NCBI RefSeq assembly: GCF_018294505.1
Contig: NC_057797.1
Coordinates: 127,043,116 to 127,107,115 of the forward strand
Source of the DNA: Triticum aestivum
Taxonomy: Eukaryota; Streptophyta; Magnoliopsida; Poales; Poaceae
Length of the DNA stretch: 64,000 nucleotides
Direction of reading: 5' to 3'
In this document: in pieces, positions 46,815 through 57,338 of the stretch
Position numbering within the stretch: position 1 is the stretch's first letter
How the letters are laid out: each line of letters starts with the position of its first letter
The notes under the pieces: generated by a model
What the model saw: only the letters and a program-made list of their open reading frames with translations
What the model was told of the DNA's origin: nothing
Databases searched by the model: none
Program-made: the position numbers and the translations under genes

Positions 46815-49236
46815 TGTAACATACCAAATTTTCAATTTGGAATGTTATACATTAGGTCATCATGCATATCATATTTTATTTTGCTTTTGGTTTTGATCCT
46901 AGAAAATCCTAAGCAACTCAAGGACCCATGGAGAGAGTTGGGGATTTCGTTATTTACATATTTGAGTTTTCTCAAATTATGTAAACAGGATCATTTGATT
47001 TTATTTATTTTATCATCAATTATTTCTATTACAAAAATATGAGAGAGGGAATAAAATGACTTTCCCAAAATATAGAAATATTGAGGATTTAATAAAAAAT
47101 CAAATAAGATTTATTTCGGAGTTTTTCGGTATTTTTATTTGAATTAGGAAAAATGCGCGTTTTTCAAAATTGCATTTAGGGCCCAAATAAATGTTCACTT
47201 TTTCAGGCTTGATTTTAGAAGCCCGGGAAAATTTATTTCGGGATTTTTGGAGTCCGTTTAGTATTTCTTTTTATTTTTCTTCTGAGCGGAATTATTTAAA
47301 AAAAACGCGCGGAACCGACTATGGGCCGTACTCGGCCAGGACACCGCCGGCCGAGGCCTTTATAAGCCGCCACCCCGGGGCCCGAAGAGCCCAACAGCAG
47401 CCCCAGCCGAAACCCTAACCCTAGCTAGCCGCCGCCGCCGCCGCCGCCCGCTGTCGACTCGCTGGAGCCGCGCGCCGCCCGAGGTTCGCCGTCGCCTCGA
47501 CTTCCGTGCCGTTTAAAAAAAAATTATGTTCGTCGTTTTTCTTTTACGTCGGATTTTTCCGCGGTTATTTTCTGATCGTGATTTCTGATCCGATTTTCAT
47601 TTTAGTATAACTTTTCGCTCGTTTATCGGAATCAGGCGATTCAAGCGCCTGGAGTTTCGTCTCGAAACCCTCTTTCTGAATAATCAACTTAAACAAGTTT
47701 TTGCTACTGTAAAATTTGACTTAGATCCAGATTACTAGAACGAAGTTGTTTTCTTTCGCCGTTTGACTTCTTTTGCTTCGTTCGATTTGATTCTTTTTGC
47801 AAACCAGGGTTCTTAAGTTGAACTTTCTGGTTAGATCTTCTATTTTGAGTTTTACCTGTGCATTAGATGAGTACTTATTGTATGCTTGTTTGTTTGTCTG
47901 CGATAGAATACCCGGAGTGCGCCGCCTGTTACTTTGAATCTCTAGGTTTCGCGGATCATCAGCAAGGCAAGTAACACTTTGATCATACCTTTTCTACAAC
48001 CCAGTTTTATTGCATTAGATCAATCTTCACACATTGCACGATTAGGATCTAATTAAATTGTGGGATGGGAAGTAGATGAGGTAGTACCTATTACCTGTTT
48101 ATTATCAAACCTTTGGGAGTTAATTCTACGTTTGCTTATTATGCCATGCTATGCTAGTAGACGTGGATTGGGTGAGTGATATCCATGACAGATGTGAGAT
48201 TGATAATTAATGGTTTATCTAAGGTGGCAACCTAACACACATCTGGGTGGATTGAGGCACCTGGGGATTCCAGGACTTGCCTGTTTTTATTTTGGACCGC
48301 CACCCAGGCCCAAAGGGATCATGAGATTATTCATACTAGAAACTTTCATGTGCAGCCACAAGCCATTATGGGCTCTGGCATAGTTGAGTAAGTCGTGCGA
48401 ACTCTTACAGGGTAGACTAGCAGATGTAGGGGAAATTAGGTGTACCGGTCTATCCATCGTAAGGTGCTAGCGCTTCTGAAAGACTGTGTCTTGGTCATCC
48501 GTTTCTCAAACACCATGTAGTGCGAGAAATCCAACGGAGGAGATCGAGTCTTGTGGGGAAAAGTGCGCAAACCTCTGCAGAGTGTAATAAACTAATCATG
48601 ATTAGCCGTGTCCCCGGTTATGGACATCTTGAGTATCTAGTACCTGGATTATCATGTGAATCTCAACATGTTACTCTAAAGTTAAATTTGTTGGGTTTTT
48701 AATGATGTTACTTAATTGGGATTGAGAATGCTGTCAACCATTCTCAATGTTTAACAACCACCATGATAGTAATTAATTTATTCCTTTGAAGTAGGGAATA
48801 TTGGCTTTATGCAAAAACTATAACCATAGAGCTTTCCACCAGCCAAATATGCATATAGTATAGTTGTTTCATTCCATTACTCTCTATGTGTTACCTTGCC
48901 AGCATATTCCATGTGCTGACCCGTTTTCGGGCTGCAATGTTAATGTTGCAGACTTTTCAGATGACGATTAAGGAGTTTTTAGGCCGTGGTTCTATACTTA
49001 GTGATGCCGTTGGAGTTGATGGACTCACTTATCTACCAAGCCTTCCGCTGCTATCGTTATTACATGGCCTTAAGCCATATTTATTGTAATAAGCTCTCTT
49101 TGGAGACACTCAATGTAATAAGTGTGTGATTGCTACTCTGCTATAAATCCTCCGAGTACTGTGTGGTGTCAGCATTACTGATCCAGGGATGACACCGAAG
49201 CACAGCGATCAGATTGTTTGAGGTCTGGTCGCTACA
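46815..49236 (+). repeat. Chromovirus 3' LTR
   Basis: Pairs with 38958-41386 over its whole length; ends CGCTACA before acgcc. Confidence 0.95.
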
Positions 49237-50560
49237 ACGCCTCCAGCTGCCGCCTTCACCGAGCCTCAGATAGTTGAGGTGCGAAATATTATTAGCCCCA
49301 ACACGCTCAAGAAGGCGGTCTGTGAGCAGAACTCGGTCCCATTACAACAGATCAAGAAGGGACGGAAATGAAAGACTAAAAAGGGCGCCGGTGCGAGCCA
49401 GCCAGCACCGAGTACGATCCGTGCTCAGGACGGGCCACCTTCACCTAAGGATATCTCGAGGAGGGTGCATGTGGCGGGTAGGGCGATGCTACCGACAAAT
49501 ATGCTCAATGCTTCAACCGGTGCTATGCGGAGTCTGCATGATAGTGTTCTTTCTTTGGAGAAGCGGCGTCTCAGAGAGAATGATGTGGCATACCCGGTTT
49601 TCGTGGCCAAGGTGCTAGAGGGCAAGGGCTTTGTGGATGGCGCCATCGGGGGTACGATCGTCCTGCGGTTTGATGACATCTTTGCTATGTTTAACCTTCA
49701 TCCGCTACACTACACCTTCGTTCGGCTGTTTTCGCTGAGTATGGAGATGCGGATCATTAGAGACAAGACCCCGGACATCGTGATAGTCGACCCCTTCTAC
49801 ATGCGTGCCAAGCTCTTGGGCAGCGCTGGGGACCGCCAAGTCGCGAGTTTATACCTCAAAGGCGTCATTCTGGCAAAACCAGATAAGGATAACTTCCTTG
49901 TGCCTTACTTTCCCGAGTAAGTCATCCCCTAACCGCCCTGTAGCATATGATTTCTTAGATTTCGGTCGTTCTTTTTTTCTAACATTCCATGTTCTGTGCA
50001 GTGACACACATTGCACACTCATCCTCTTAAGCCCGAAATATTCCATGGCCATGTATTTCGACCTGAACTGTGACTCCAAGATAGACTACACAAATATCAA
50101 GAATGTTCTTGATGATGTTCTCCCCGGCTACGCCAAATCTGGAGGCACCTTCACCAGGCCAGTTCGTAGGTACGGTAGGCACGTGTTCGCCCACAATACT
50201 AAGTTCTGCTGCGTCAAGCAGCCGCCTGGCTGTTAGAAGGATACCTCCTACGCCCTCCATCACATGCGGGCGATCGTACGGGACCATCATCACCTTCTGC
50301 TACCAGATAATCTCAAAGATTGGGCCGCGAGCTTGTCGGCAATCCAGGACGCGGACATCAGACAAGAATTCTTTCGCATCTAGTCGGAGTTTGCGGAAAT
50401 CATCCATCAAGATGTCCTTCATACCTCGGGGCAGTTCTACCTGAGATATCAACCATCCAACAATGAGATAGACACAATGCTACAAATGCAGGCAGACAAC
50501 GCCCGCGATTTCATGACCATCACGACAGACGGCGTCTTCATCCACGCTCTGGTCCCATGA
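49237..50560 (+). pseudogene. CACTA second gene, 3' exons with Ulp1/C48-like domain
   Basis: The frame interrupted at 38957 resumes at 49237. TGA at 49369 breaks it. The exon runs to 49916 (donor GTAAGT), an 84-bp intron follows (acceptor gtgcag at 50001), and the last exon is 50002-50560. The C-terminus resembles the Ulp1 (C48) cysteine-protease fold found in many plant CACTA genes: a DTHCTLILLSPK strand with the presumptive catalytic His at 50009, then MYFDLN with Asp near 50060, then CVKQPPG. The position expected for the catalytic Cys, just after QPPG, reads CxKDTSYALHHM, with TAG at 50234 and no Cys in the usual C-G-Y-Y setting. A second TAG is at 50381. It ends FIHALVP at TGA 50558. Confidence 0.8.
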
Positions 50561-50804
50561 GTCGAGTCGAAAGTAGTGATGCTATGTGTAGTTCTGAAAC
50601 ATTGATTGGCTCATGTTGTAATTAAACTTTAATGAATTGTATGTCTCTTTGGTTTGGACAGTCGTTCAACTTAGATGTAATCGATGCTATTTATTAGTAG
50701 GACCATGAATCGTGCTATTAATGTCTTGCTTTTCTCTTCCGATCCTTTTGTTGCATACTTATATATTTCTTATGTATTGTCTGTTGTTTGGCTTGTGCAT
50801 AGAG

Positions 50805-51059
50805 ATGCCGTCGTATGTTGTGTACAAGGGTAAGGTTCCCGGAGTCTACGACGACTGGGAGGAGTGTCGGAGACAGCTTCACCATTTCAGCGGTAACATT
50901 TACAAAGGGTACACCACTAGGGCAGAGGCGGAATCTAGATACGCCTGCTATCTAGCGGGAGAGAGGAGGGAGCGTTGAAGGAACCGGAGGAAGACCAGTT
51001 TCATCGCGATGATGCTCATCGTGATGACCGCAGCTCTCTTCTATGTGATGGTAGTTTAG
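50805..51059 (+). pseudogene. Small viroplasmin-domain (RNase H1 N-terminal type) ORF with membrane tail
   Basis: ATG 50805 opens a 57-codon frame (YVVYKGKVPGVYDDWEECRR ... YKGYTTRAEAESRY) that matches the caulimovirus viroplasmin / RNase H1 N-terminal fold (PF01693): a Tyr-Val-Val-x-x-Gly-x-x-Pro-Gly-x-Tyr start, central Trp, and a Gly-Tyr-x-Thr-x-x-Glu-Ala end. The domain binds RNA/DNA hybrids or double-stranded RNA in eukaryotic RNase H1. TGA at 50976 ends it, but the same frame continues 26 codons through a basic patch into a hydrophobic helix (FIAMMLIVMTAALFYVMVV) and stops at TAG 51057. A likely acceptor (gtgcatag) lies just before the ATG. It sits 245 bp after the C48-like gene and before the 3' subterminal repeats. 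No catalytic RNase H domain follows. Confidence 0.7.
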
Positions 51060-51297
51060 ATGATCGATATCGACTTGTAATGTGAAGACAAACTCGCTAC
51101 TCGCGGTCTCGAGACTTGTAATGTTCTATCTTTGTTCGGTCTTTTGAATTCGGAGACTAATATGATGAATTGTATTCGGAGACTAATCTTCTATTGTATT
51201 CGATGAATTTGATGTTGCTGTGTGGTGCTGTCTATATTTTGTCCAATAATATATTTTGTAACCTATGCAAAAATCAGAAAAGTAAAAAAAAACTAAT

Positions 51298-51623
51298 ATT
51301 CATACTAATGGCGCATCACCTCAAAGTGTGCCATTAGTATGCCAAAGGATACTAATGGTGCATCACTACATAGTGCGCCATAAGTATGCCAAAGGATACT
51401 AATGGCGCATCACCCCACAGTGCGCCATTAGTATGCCAAAGCACATGGGTAAATATGGCCCCCTGGGAGGCATACTAATGGCGCATGTTGGTCTATACTA
51501 ATGGCGCACGGCGTGGTGCGCCATTAGTATATAATACTAGTGGCGTGGTACTAGTGGCGCACCAGTAGTGCGCCATTAGTAGGCAAAACTGGTGCGCCAC
51601 TAGTAGGCCTTTTCCTAGTAGTG
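51298..51623 (+). repeat. 3' subterminal inverted repeats and TIR
   Basis: Seven or more actaatggcgca / tgcgccattagt units, several followed by atgccaaaggat, ending in ggccttttcctagtagtg. Confidence 0.92.
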
Positions 51624-54600
51624 TGTCGTCTTCCTCGCGACAGAAGGACGATGGGCGTGTGTCCCGTGCGCGTGGCCACGCACCCCAGCCACCTCCTGCT
51701 TGCCGCTCCCCCTCGACGGTCTGGACGCCCTGGACGTCGATACGCACCCCCGACCCCTCTCACTCTTCCCCGAGGCCCTTCCCCCCTCCTCTGGCTCTCT
51801 CCCTCGCACCACCCGAATGCGCCCGCCGCCGCCGACGTGCACCACCGCGGCCACCTCCTCCCCCTCGCTTCCCTGACTGGCTCAAGAGCTCCGCCATCGT
51901 CCCCCACATCTTCACGATCGAACCACGCGAGCCCGGACGCCCTGCATCGCCGGCAACATCACCATCTTCCTCCTCCGCCGCCCTGGATCACCGACGTCGG
52001 TTAGTCGCCGGCCGGCCTCCCCCGAGCTCGCTGGTGTCTCCAAACTACGCGGGGTGAACCCCTCTTCGTTTCGCCCCTATCCCCGTTGCCCCGCACGTCC
52101 TCTAGTGCTAGCGCTGCCGTGCCCGAAGCTCGCCGCCGCCCTGCCATGTCATTGTCCTGGCCACAGCCGCCTCCGCCCGCTTTTGAGCTTGCAGCCATGC
52201 TAGTTGAGCTCGCAGGAGTCCGTAGCACTGCCCAGTGGTGAAAATGGTGCACCGTAGACTCGTCCTGCACAACGCCGTGGCTCTGTCGCTGTTGAACCTC
52301 GTCGCCAGTGAGATTCCGGCCGCCCTGTGACCTCCTGTCTAGTCCATCAGATGCGCGAGAGCAAGAGCTCATGCCCGGTGCCTCCCGAGCGACAAACCGC
52401 AGCCCCTAGCATGTTTCCGACGAGCTTCCACCGCAGTTGAGGTTGCCGCCGGCCGGTCTCCGGCGGGCTGACGTGGTCGCTTAGTTAGGCGCTAATCACC
52501 ACTAATCCCTCCCTAACAGACACTGACAGGCGGGCCACGCAGCGGGTCAAATCCCAGTCAACACAGGATTAACTCCCAGTTAACAGTGAGCCAATGACAT
52601 GTGGGACCCGGTCGTCAGGTTTGACCTGGTCAGCATCAGTTGACTCGCTGATGTCATGCATGCACAATGCTGACGCAGTTAAACATTTCCTGGATTTAAA
52701 ATAATCCAGAAAAATTCCAGAAAATGTTTTAAACTTAAAAAATTCATAGAAATTCAACCGTAACACCAAATGAAAAGATTTATATATGAAAGATGATCAG
52801 AAAAATCCAATCTACACATCTGTATTACTTTCATGCATGTTAGACCAACTTATAGTTGCTGAATAGGGAAAATCATATGTATGGCATTTGAATATCCACA
52901 TATGGAGTTTGAATTTGAATCTTGGGTTCAAACCAACATCATTTAACATGTTACTAGCTGCATTAGCCCAAAACACAGCATATTGACATGTAATGATCAT
53001 GCATCATATTGTGCACTGCATTGTTTGTGTTTTCCTTCTCTGTTGCCGGTATTTGTCCCCTCTTGATAGACGTGCTTCCGACGATGAGTTCGATGACACC
53101 GATGAAGAGCTATATTATCTTCAGAAGTGCCAGGCAAGCAAAACCCCCTTGTTCATTCCGATACAATCCCACTCTCTCATTCTTGCTCTCCTTTACTGCA
53201 TTAGGACAACAACGACTCAACTGCTACATGTTGCGGTAGCTGAACCCCTTTCCTCTGCATGACCTGTCATTGCCACAGTAAATAGATGAAACCCACTAGC
53301 ATGAGTAGGAGTTGTTTGAGCCCTGATGTGCCTACTCATTCATGCCTACTACTGCTTAGAGTTGAGTCAGGTCTGATTCATCTGGGATGAATTGGAATGG
53401 TGATGAACATGTCCTATTGTGTGTGAGCTAAGTGTGTGAACATGATTTGGTAAAGGTAGCGGTGAGAGGCCATGTAGGAGTACATGGTGGGTTGTCTCAT
53501 TGCAGCCATCCTCAGGAACTGAGTTCTCTGTTTGTGATCCATGAATAGTTACTACCACACATTGGGCTCCGGGCACTCCAAGCTCTCTCGACTTATTAAT
53601 CAACTCGATCTCTGTCCAGGAGTTGCAACTAGTTTCTGGTGTTTGTAGGTAGTGTTAGTAGTCTACCAAGTGGCACCCGGTACAGGTGGGCTTGGGACAG
53701 ACTAGGCATAGTGGCATGGTGTACCAAGTGGCACCCGGATGGTGGGCTTGGGAACCCTGCTCACATTGTTTGGGGCCGTGAGCGACACCCCAACTGGATC
53801 TCCTTGCGGATGGAATCTGAATAGGCGATAAACCTGGAATAGAGACTTGTTGGTTAGTCAGATCGTGACCGACTCCCTCACCTGGCTTCCGCTTGAAGGT
53901 TGCTGAGATACACGACGTGTACATGATGGTAAGTGGCGAGAGAGTGTGTGAAGAAGTACACCCCTGCATGGTTATCATTATCTATTCAAATAGCCGGATT
54001 CCTTGGATATGGAAACTTGGACCCCTGGCATAGTTCATAGACAAGTGAAAGTGGATACTCTAAAATGCGCAAGACAAGCGTGAGTGCTATGGATGGCATT
54101 CTCATAGGGAGATGGGAGCGGATCCATAATGGTGTATTGGTATGGTGAATATGTGGACTCGTGTGCGCCACCTCAAAAGAGTTACATGCAGTCGTAGTTC
54201 AGGATAGCCACCGAGTCAAAGCTGGCTTACTGGAATTAAACTCCGCCACCCCTTTGTTGATACCGATGCATATGTAGATAGTTCTGATGTAAGTCTTGCT
54301 GGGTACATTTGTACTCACGTTTGCTTAATTTATGTTTTGCGGAGAGACTTCGGTCTCGCTAGTAGTTCCACATGGACTTCGACGTTTAGCTTGATACCTC
54401 AGCTACGATCTTATGCCCTCGGCAGGATCTGGTAGATAGTCAGGCTTCTCAGCCTTTTTCATTTGTAGAAGTCTGTACTCAGACATGTTAAGCTTCCGCA
54501 TGTGCTTTGACTTGTATGCTCTGAATGTTGGGTCATGAGACCCATGTTTGTATTAGCTGGCTCCTCGGAGCCTAATGAATAAATACTTGAGTTGTAGAGT

Positions 54601-55227
54601 TATGTTGTGATGCCATGTTGTACTTACACATATCGAGCATATTGTGAGTATGATTGAAATGCTTGGTATGTGTGGGATCCGACAACCTAGTTGTTCATCC
54701 TTGGTAGCCTCTCTTACGGGGAAATGTATTCTTGTGCTTCCATGAGCCATAGTAGTCCGCTACAGCCCGGTTCACCAGAGTCCTGCTAGCCCAGCACTAC
54801 TGCTCCGGAACAATTAGACTGGCCAGCATGTGATTCACTTTGTTCCGGTGTCTATCCCTTCGGGTAAATGTCACGCGGTGACATCCGGAGTCCTGCTAGC
54901 CTGCTACAGCCCGGGTTCCCGAAGTCCTATTAGCCCAGTTGCTACAGCCCAGATTCACACGCTGCTGACCGACATGCTCGATGTTGATTCATGTATGCCT
55001 GTCCCCGTAAGTTAGTGCCACTTTGGGTTCACGACTAGTCATGTCGGCCCGGGTTCTCTGTCATATGGATGCTAGCGACACTATCATATCATATACATGA
55101 GCCAAAAGGCGCAAACGGTCTCGGGCCATGGTAAGGCGACACCTGTGGGGATACCATGTGTGAGGCCGCAAAGTGATATGAGGTGTTACAGGCTAGATCG
55201 GTGTGACTTAGAATCGGGGTCCTAACA
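51624..55227 (+). repeat. LARD 2 3' LTR, segment 2
   Basis: Colinear with 13395-15529 and 25363-27041, lacking Fatima and the MITE. Ends CCTAACA at 55227, where the partner LTR has CCTGACA. The LTR ORF is at 52993-53262. Confidence 0.9.
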
Positions 55228-55340
55228 GCGAAGGGCCTATCTTTTACTTTTATCTTCTACCTTTATGCAAGAGTCATGGTGATCTTCACCTTTCCTTTTT
55301 ACATTTTATCCTTTGGCAAGCACATTGTGTTGGAAAGATC

Positions 55341-55389
<49 letters not shown>

Positions 55390-55876
55390 AATTGGATGTA
55401 AGTTATCATGAACTATTATTGTTGACATTACCCTTGAGGTAAAAGGTTGGGAGGCGAAACTATAATCCCTATCTTTCTCTGTGTCCGACTAAAACTTTGA
55501 ACCCATAAATATCACGTGAGTGTTAGCAATTGTGAAAGACTAAATGATAGTTGAGTATGTGGGGTTTGCTAAATCAAAGCTCTGACATAGACCCTTCCTG
55601 AAAATAAGATGAATTGCAATTGTTTGATGACTGAGAATATAGTTTGTTAGCTTCAATAAAGTTTATGATCTATACTTTAACATGTGAATAGCTTATTACT
55701 TGATCATGAAAAGTTTAATGAAGATGAGCTACTGTTATGATATATAATGATGTTATAAAAAGTGATTGAAACTGTCATTGATGAAACTTATGCACTTGCT
55801 AGCATTCACACTTCATAAATTTTTTCTTTTATCATTTACCTACTTGAGGACGAGCAGGAATTAAGCTTGGGGATGC
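55228..55876 (+). other. 3' internal end of the TGATACG-type gypsy
   Basis: Starts with the second copy of gcgaa. It contains a (TA)n microsatellite and no coding frame, and ends with the priming tract aagcttggggatgc (55863-55876). Confidence 0.85.
55344..55387. repeat. (TA)n microsatellite
   Basis: 44 bp of uninterrupted AT alternation. Confidence 0.98.
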
Positions 55877-57338
55877 TGATACGTCTCCAACGTATCTATA
55901 ATTTATGAAGTATTCATGCTATTATATTATCAACCTTGGATGTTTTATATGCATTTATATGCTATTTTATATGATTTTTGGGACTAACCTATTAACCTAG
56001 TGCTCAGTGCCAGTTTCTGTTTTTCCTTGTTTTTAATTTTTATAGAAAAGGAATATCAAACGAAGTCCAATTGACGTGCCAATTTTTGATGATTTTTTAG
56101 GGACCAAAAGAAGATCCCGGAGTAAAAGAGTTGGGACAGGAGAGTCCCGGGGTGTCCATGAGGGTGTGGGGCGCACCCACCCCCCAGGCGTGTGGGCCTG
56201 CCTCGTGGACGCCTCGGGCACGTCCTTGACGTGAGACCGACGCCAAAAATTCCTATAAATACAGAAACCTCAGAAAATTAACCTAGATCGGGAGTTCTGC
56301 CGCCAGAAGCCTTTGTAGCCACCGAAAACCAATCTAGGCCCTCTCTGGCACCCTGCTAGAGGGGGCCATCATTACCGGAGGGAATGGAGGAGGAAGCACC
56401 AGGGGGAGAACCTCTCCTCCTCTCTCTCGGTGGCACCAGAGTGCCATCGGGAGGGGAATCATCGCCGCGGTGATTGTCTTCATCAACATCACCATCCTCA
56501 TCTCTTTTACGCGGTCCACTCTTCTGCACCCTGCTGTAATCCCTACTTGAACATGGTGCTTTATGCCACATATTATGATCTCCAATGATGTGTTGCCATG
56601 CTATGATGTTTTGAGTAGATATATTTTGTCTTTGGGTTGATTGATGATCTAGATTGGTATGAGTTGTATGTTTTACTTTGATGCTGTCCTAAGGTGCCCT
56701 CTGTGTCGCGCAAGCGTGAGGGATTCTCGCTGTAGGTTGTTGCAATATGTTCATGATTCGCTTATAGTCGGTTGGTGAGTGACTGAAACACAAACCCGAG
56801 TAAGGGGGTTGTTGCATATGGGATAAAGAGGACTTGATGCTTTAAAGCTATGGTTGGGTTTTACCTTAATGATCTTTAGTAGTTGCAGACGCTTTCTAGA
56901 GTTCCAATCATAAGTGCATATGATCCAAGTAGAGAAAGTATATTAGCTTATGCCTCTCCCTCATATGAAACTAGAATAGTGATCACTGGTCTTGTTAACG
57001 ATTGCCTAGGACAATTCTGCAGACCGATCCACCATTATTCCACACTCGCTATTTATAATATTTAGTAATATATTCTAACTTTATGATAACATCACCTACT
57101 TTTATATTTTAGCTCTCTGATATCATACAAAGTTATCCTCTTCATACCCACAACATAGTTTTATTTCTCGTTGCTAGTTGGAAGCAAATGTTCGGTGTAC
57201 GTAGAGTCGTATCAGTGGCAGATAGGGCTTGAGAGAATATTGATCTTACCTTTAGCTACTTGTGGGTTCGACACTCTATAGTTATCACTTCCACCTTTGG
57301 AAATTGCTACGATGATTCCTGGCACCTGGGGATTATCA
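55877..57338 (+). repeat. 3' LTR of TGATACG-type gypsy
   Basis: 1462 bp pairing with 8037-9481; ends GGGGATTATCA, followed by ctacg. Confidence 0.92.

Larger units (their letters stand above)
38958..49236 (+). mobile_element. Chromovirus LTR retrotransposon (gypsy, Tekay/Del type)
   Basis: LTRs 38958-41386 (2429 bp) and 46815-49236 (2422 bp) start TGTAACAT and end CGCTACA. TSD acgcc is at 38953-38957 and 49237-49241. PBS tggtatcagagc lies at 41391 and a purine tract aaggggggtaggt lies before the 3' LTR. The order is upstream ORF, gag with zinc knuckle, protease, RT, RNase H, integrase and a chromodomain-like C-terminus. The LTRs differ at roughly 2-3 percent by eye over the first 185 bp. Length is 10279 bp. 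Coding is interrupted by about six stops and three frameshifts. Confidence 0.95.
31337..51623 (+). mobile_element. CACTA (DTC) transposon with captured gene fragment
   Basis: Both ends carry a perfect 16-bp TIR CACTACTAGGAAAAGG (31337-31352 and the reverse complement at 51608-51623). TSD tgt is at 31334-31336 and 51624-51626, and the LTR continues seamlessly across (cctgtcgtcttcc). Subterminal TAATGGCGCACC repeats lie at both ends and also internally at 34438-34630. Contents in order: truncated TNP2 transposase, GC-rich minisatellite, DUF1218 gene fragment, second element gene with a C48-like C-terminus (split by a chromovirus), and a small viroplasmin-domain ORF. It is about 10 kb without the nested retrotransposon. 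The broken transposase makes it non-autonomous. Confidence 0.93.
12865..55227 (+). mobile_element. LARD 2 (Sukkula-like long-LTR gypsy derivative), complete but interrupted
   Basis: The 5' LTR is 12865-15529 plus 25358-27041 (about 4.3 kb net). The internal domain is 27042-30797 (3.76 kb). The 3' LTR is 30798-31336 plus 51624-55227 (about 4.1 kb net). The flanks gcgaa (12860-12864 and 55228-55232) are a perfect 5-bp TSD. The first LTR base is A instead of T (AGTCACATCCC), a point change from the TG end. A hand count over about 385 aligned bases near the LTR starts gives roughly 12 mismatches, mostly C/T. Fatima, a MITE and a CACTA element are nested in the LTRs. LTR and core sizes fit the LARD class. 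Confidence 0.88.
8037..57338 (+). mobile_element. Non-autonomous gypsy LTR retrotransposon, TGATACG-type LTR (Sabrina-type, name tentative)
   Basis: 5' LTR 8037-9481 and 3' LTR 55877-57338 are near-identical over about 1.45 kb and have TG...CA ends. The flanks are ctatg (8032-8036) and ctacg (57339-57343), a 5-bp TSD with one mismatch. The primer-binding site ctggcgccgttgccgggg follows the 5' LTR and a purine tract precedes the 3' LTR. The internal part (9482-12864 plus 55228-55876, about 4 kb) has no gag or pol, so mobilisation would have needed a partner. LARD 2 is inserted at 12864/55228. Confidence 0.88.

Noticed and set aside
55344..55387. TATA-rich stretch as a promoter
   Set aside because: It is a pure dinucleotide microsatellite with no downstream gene.
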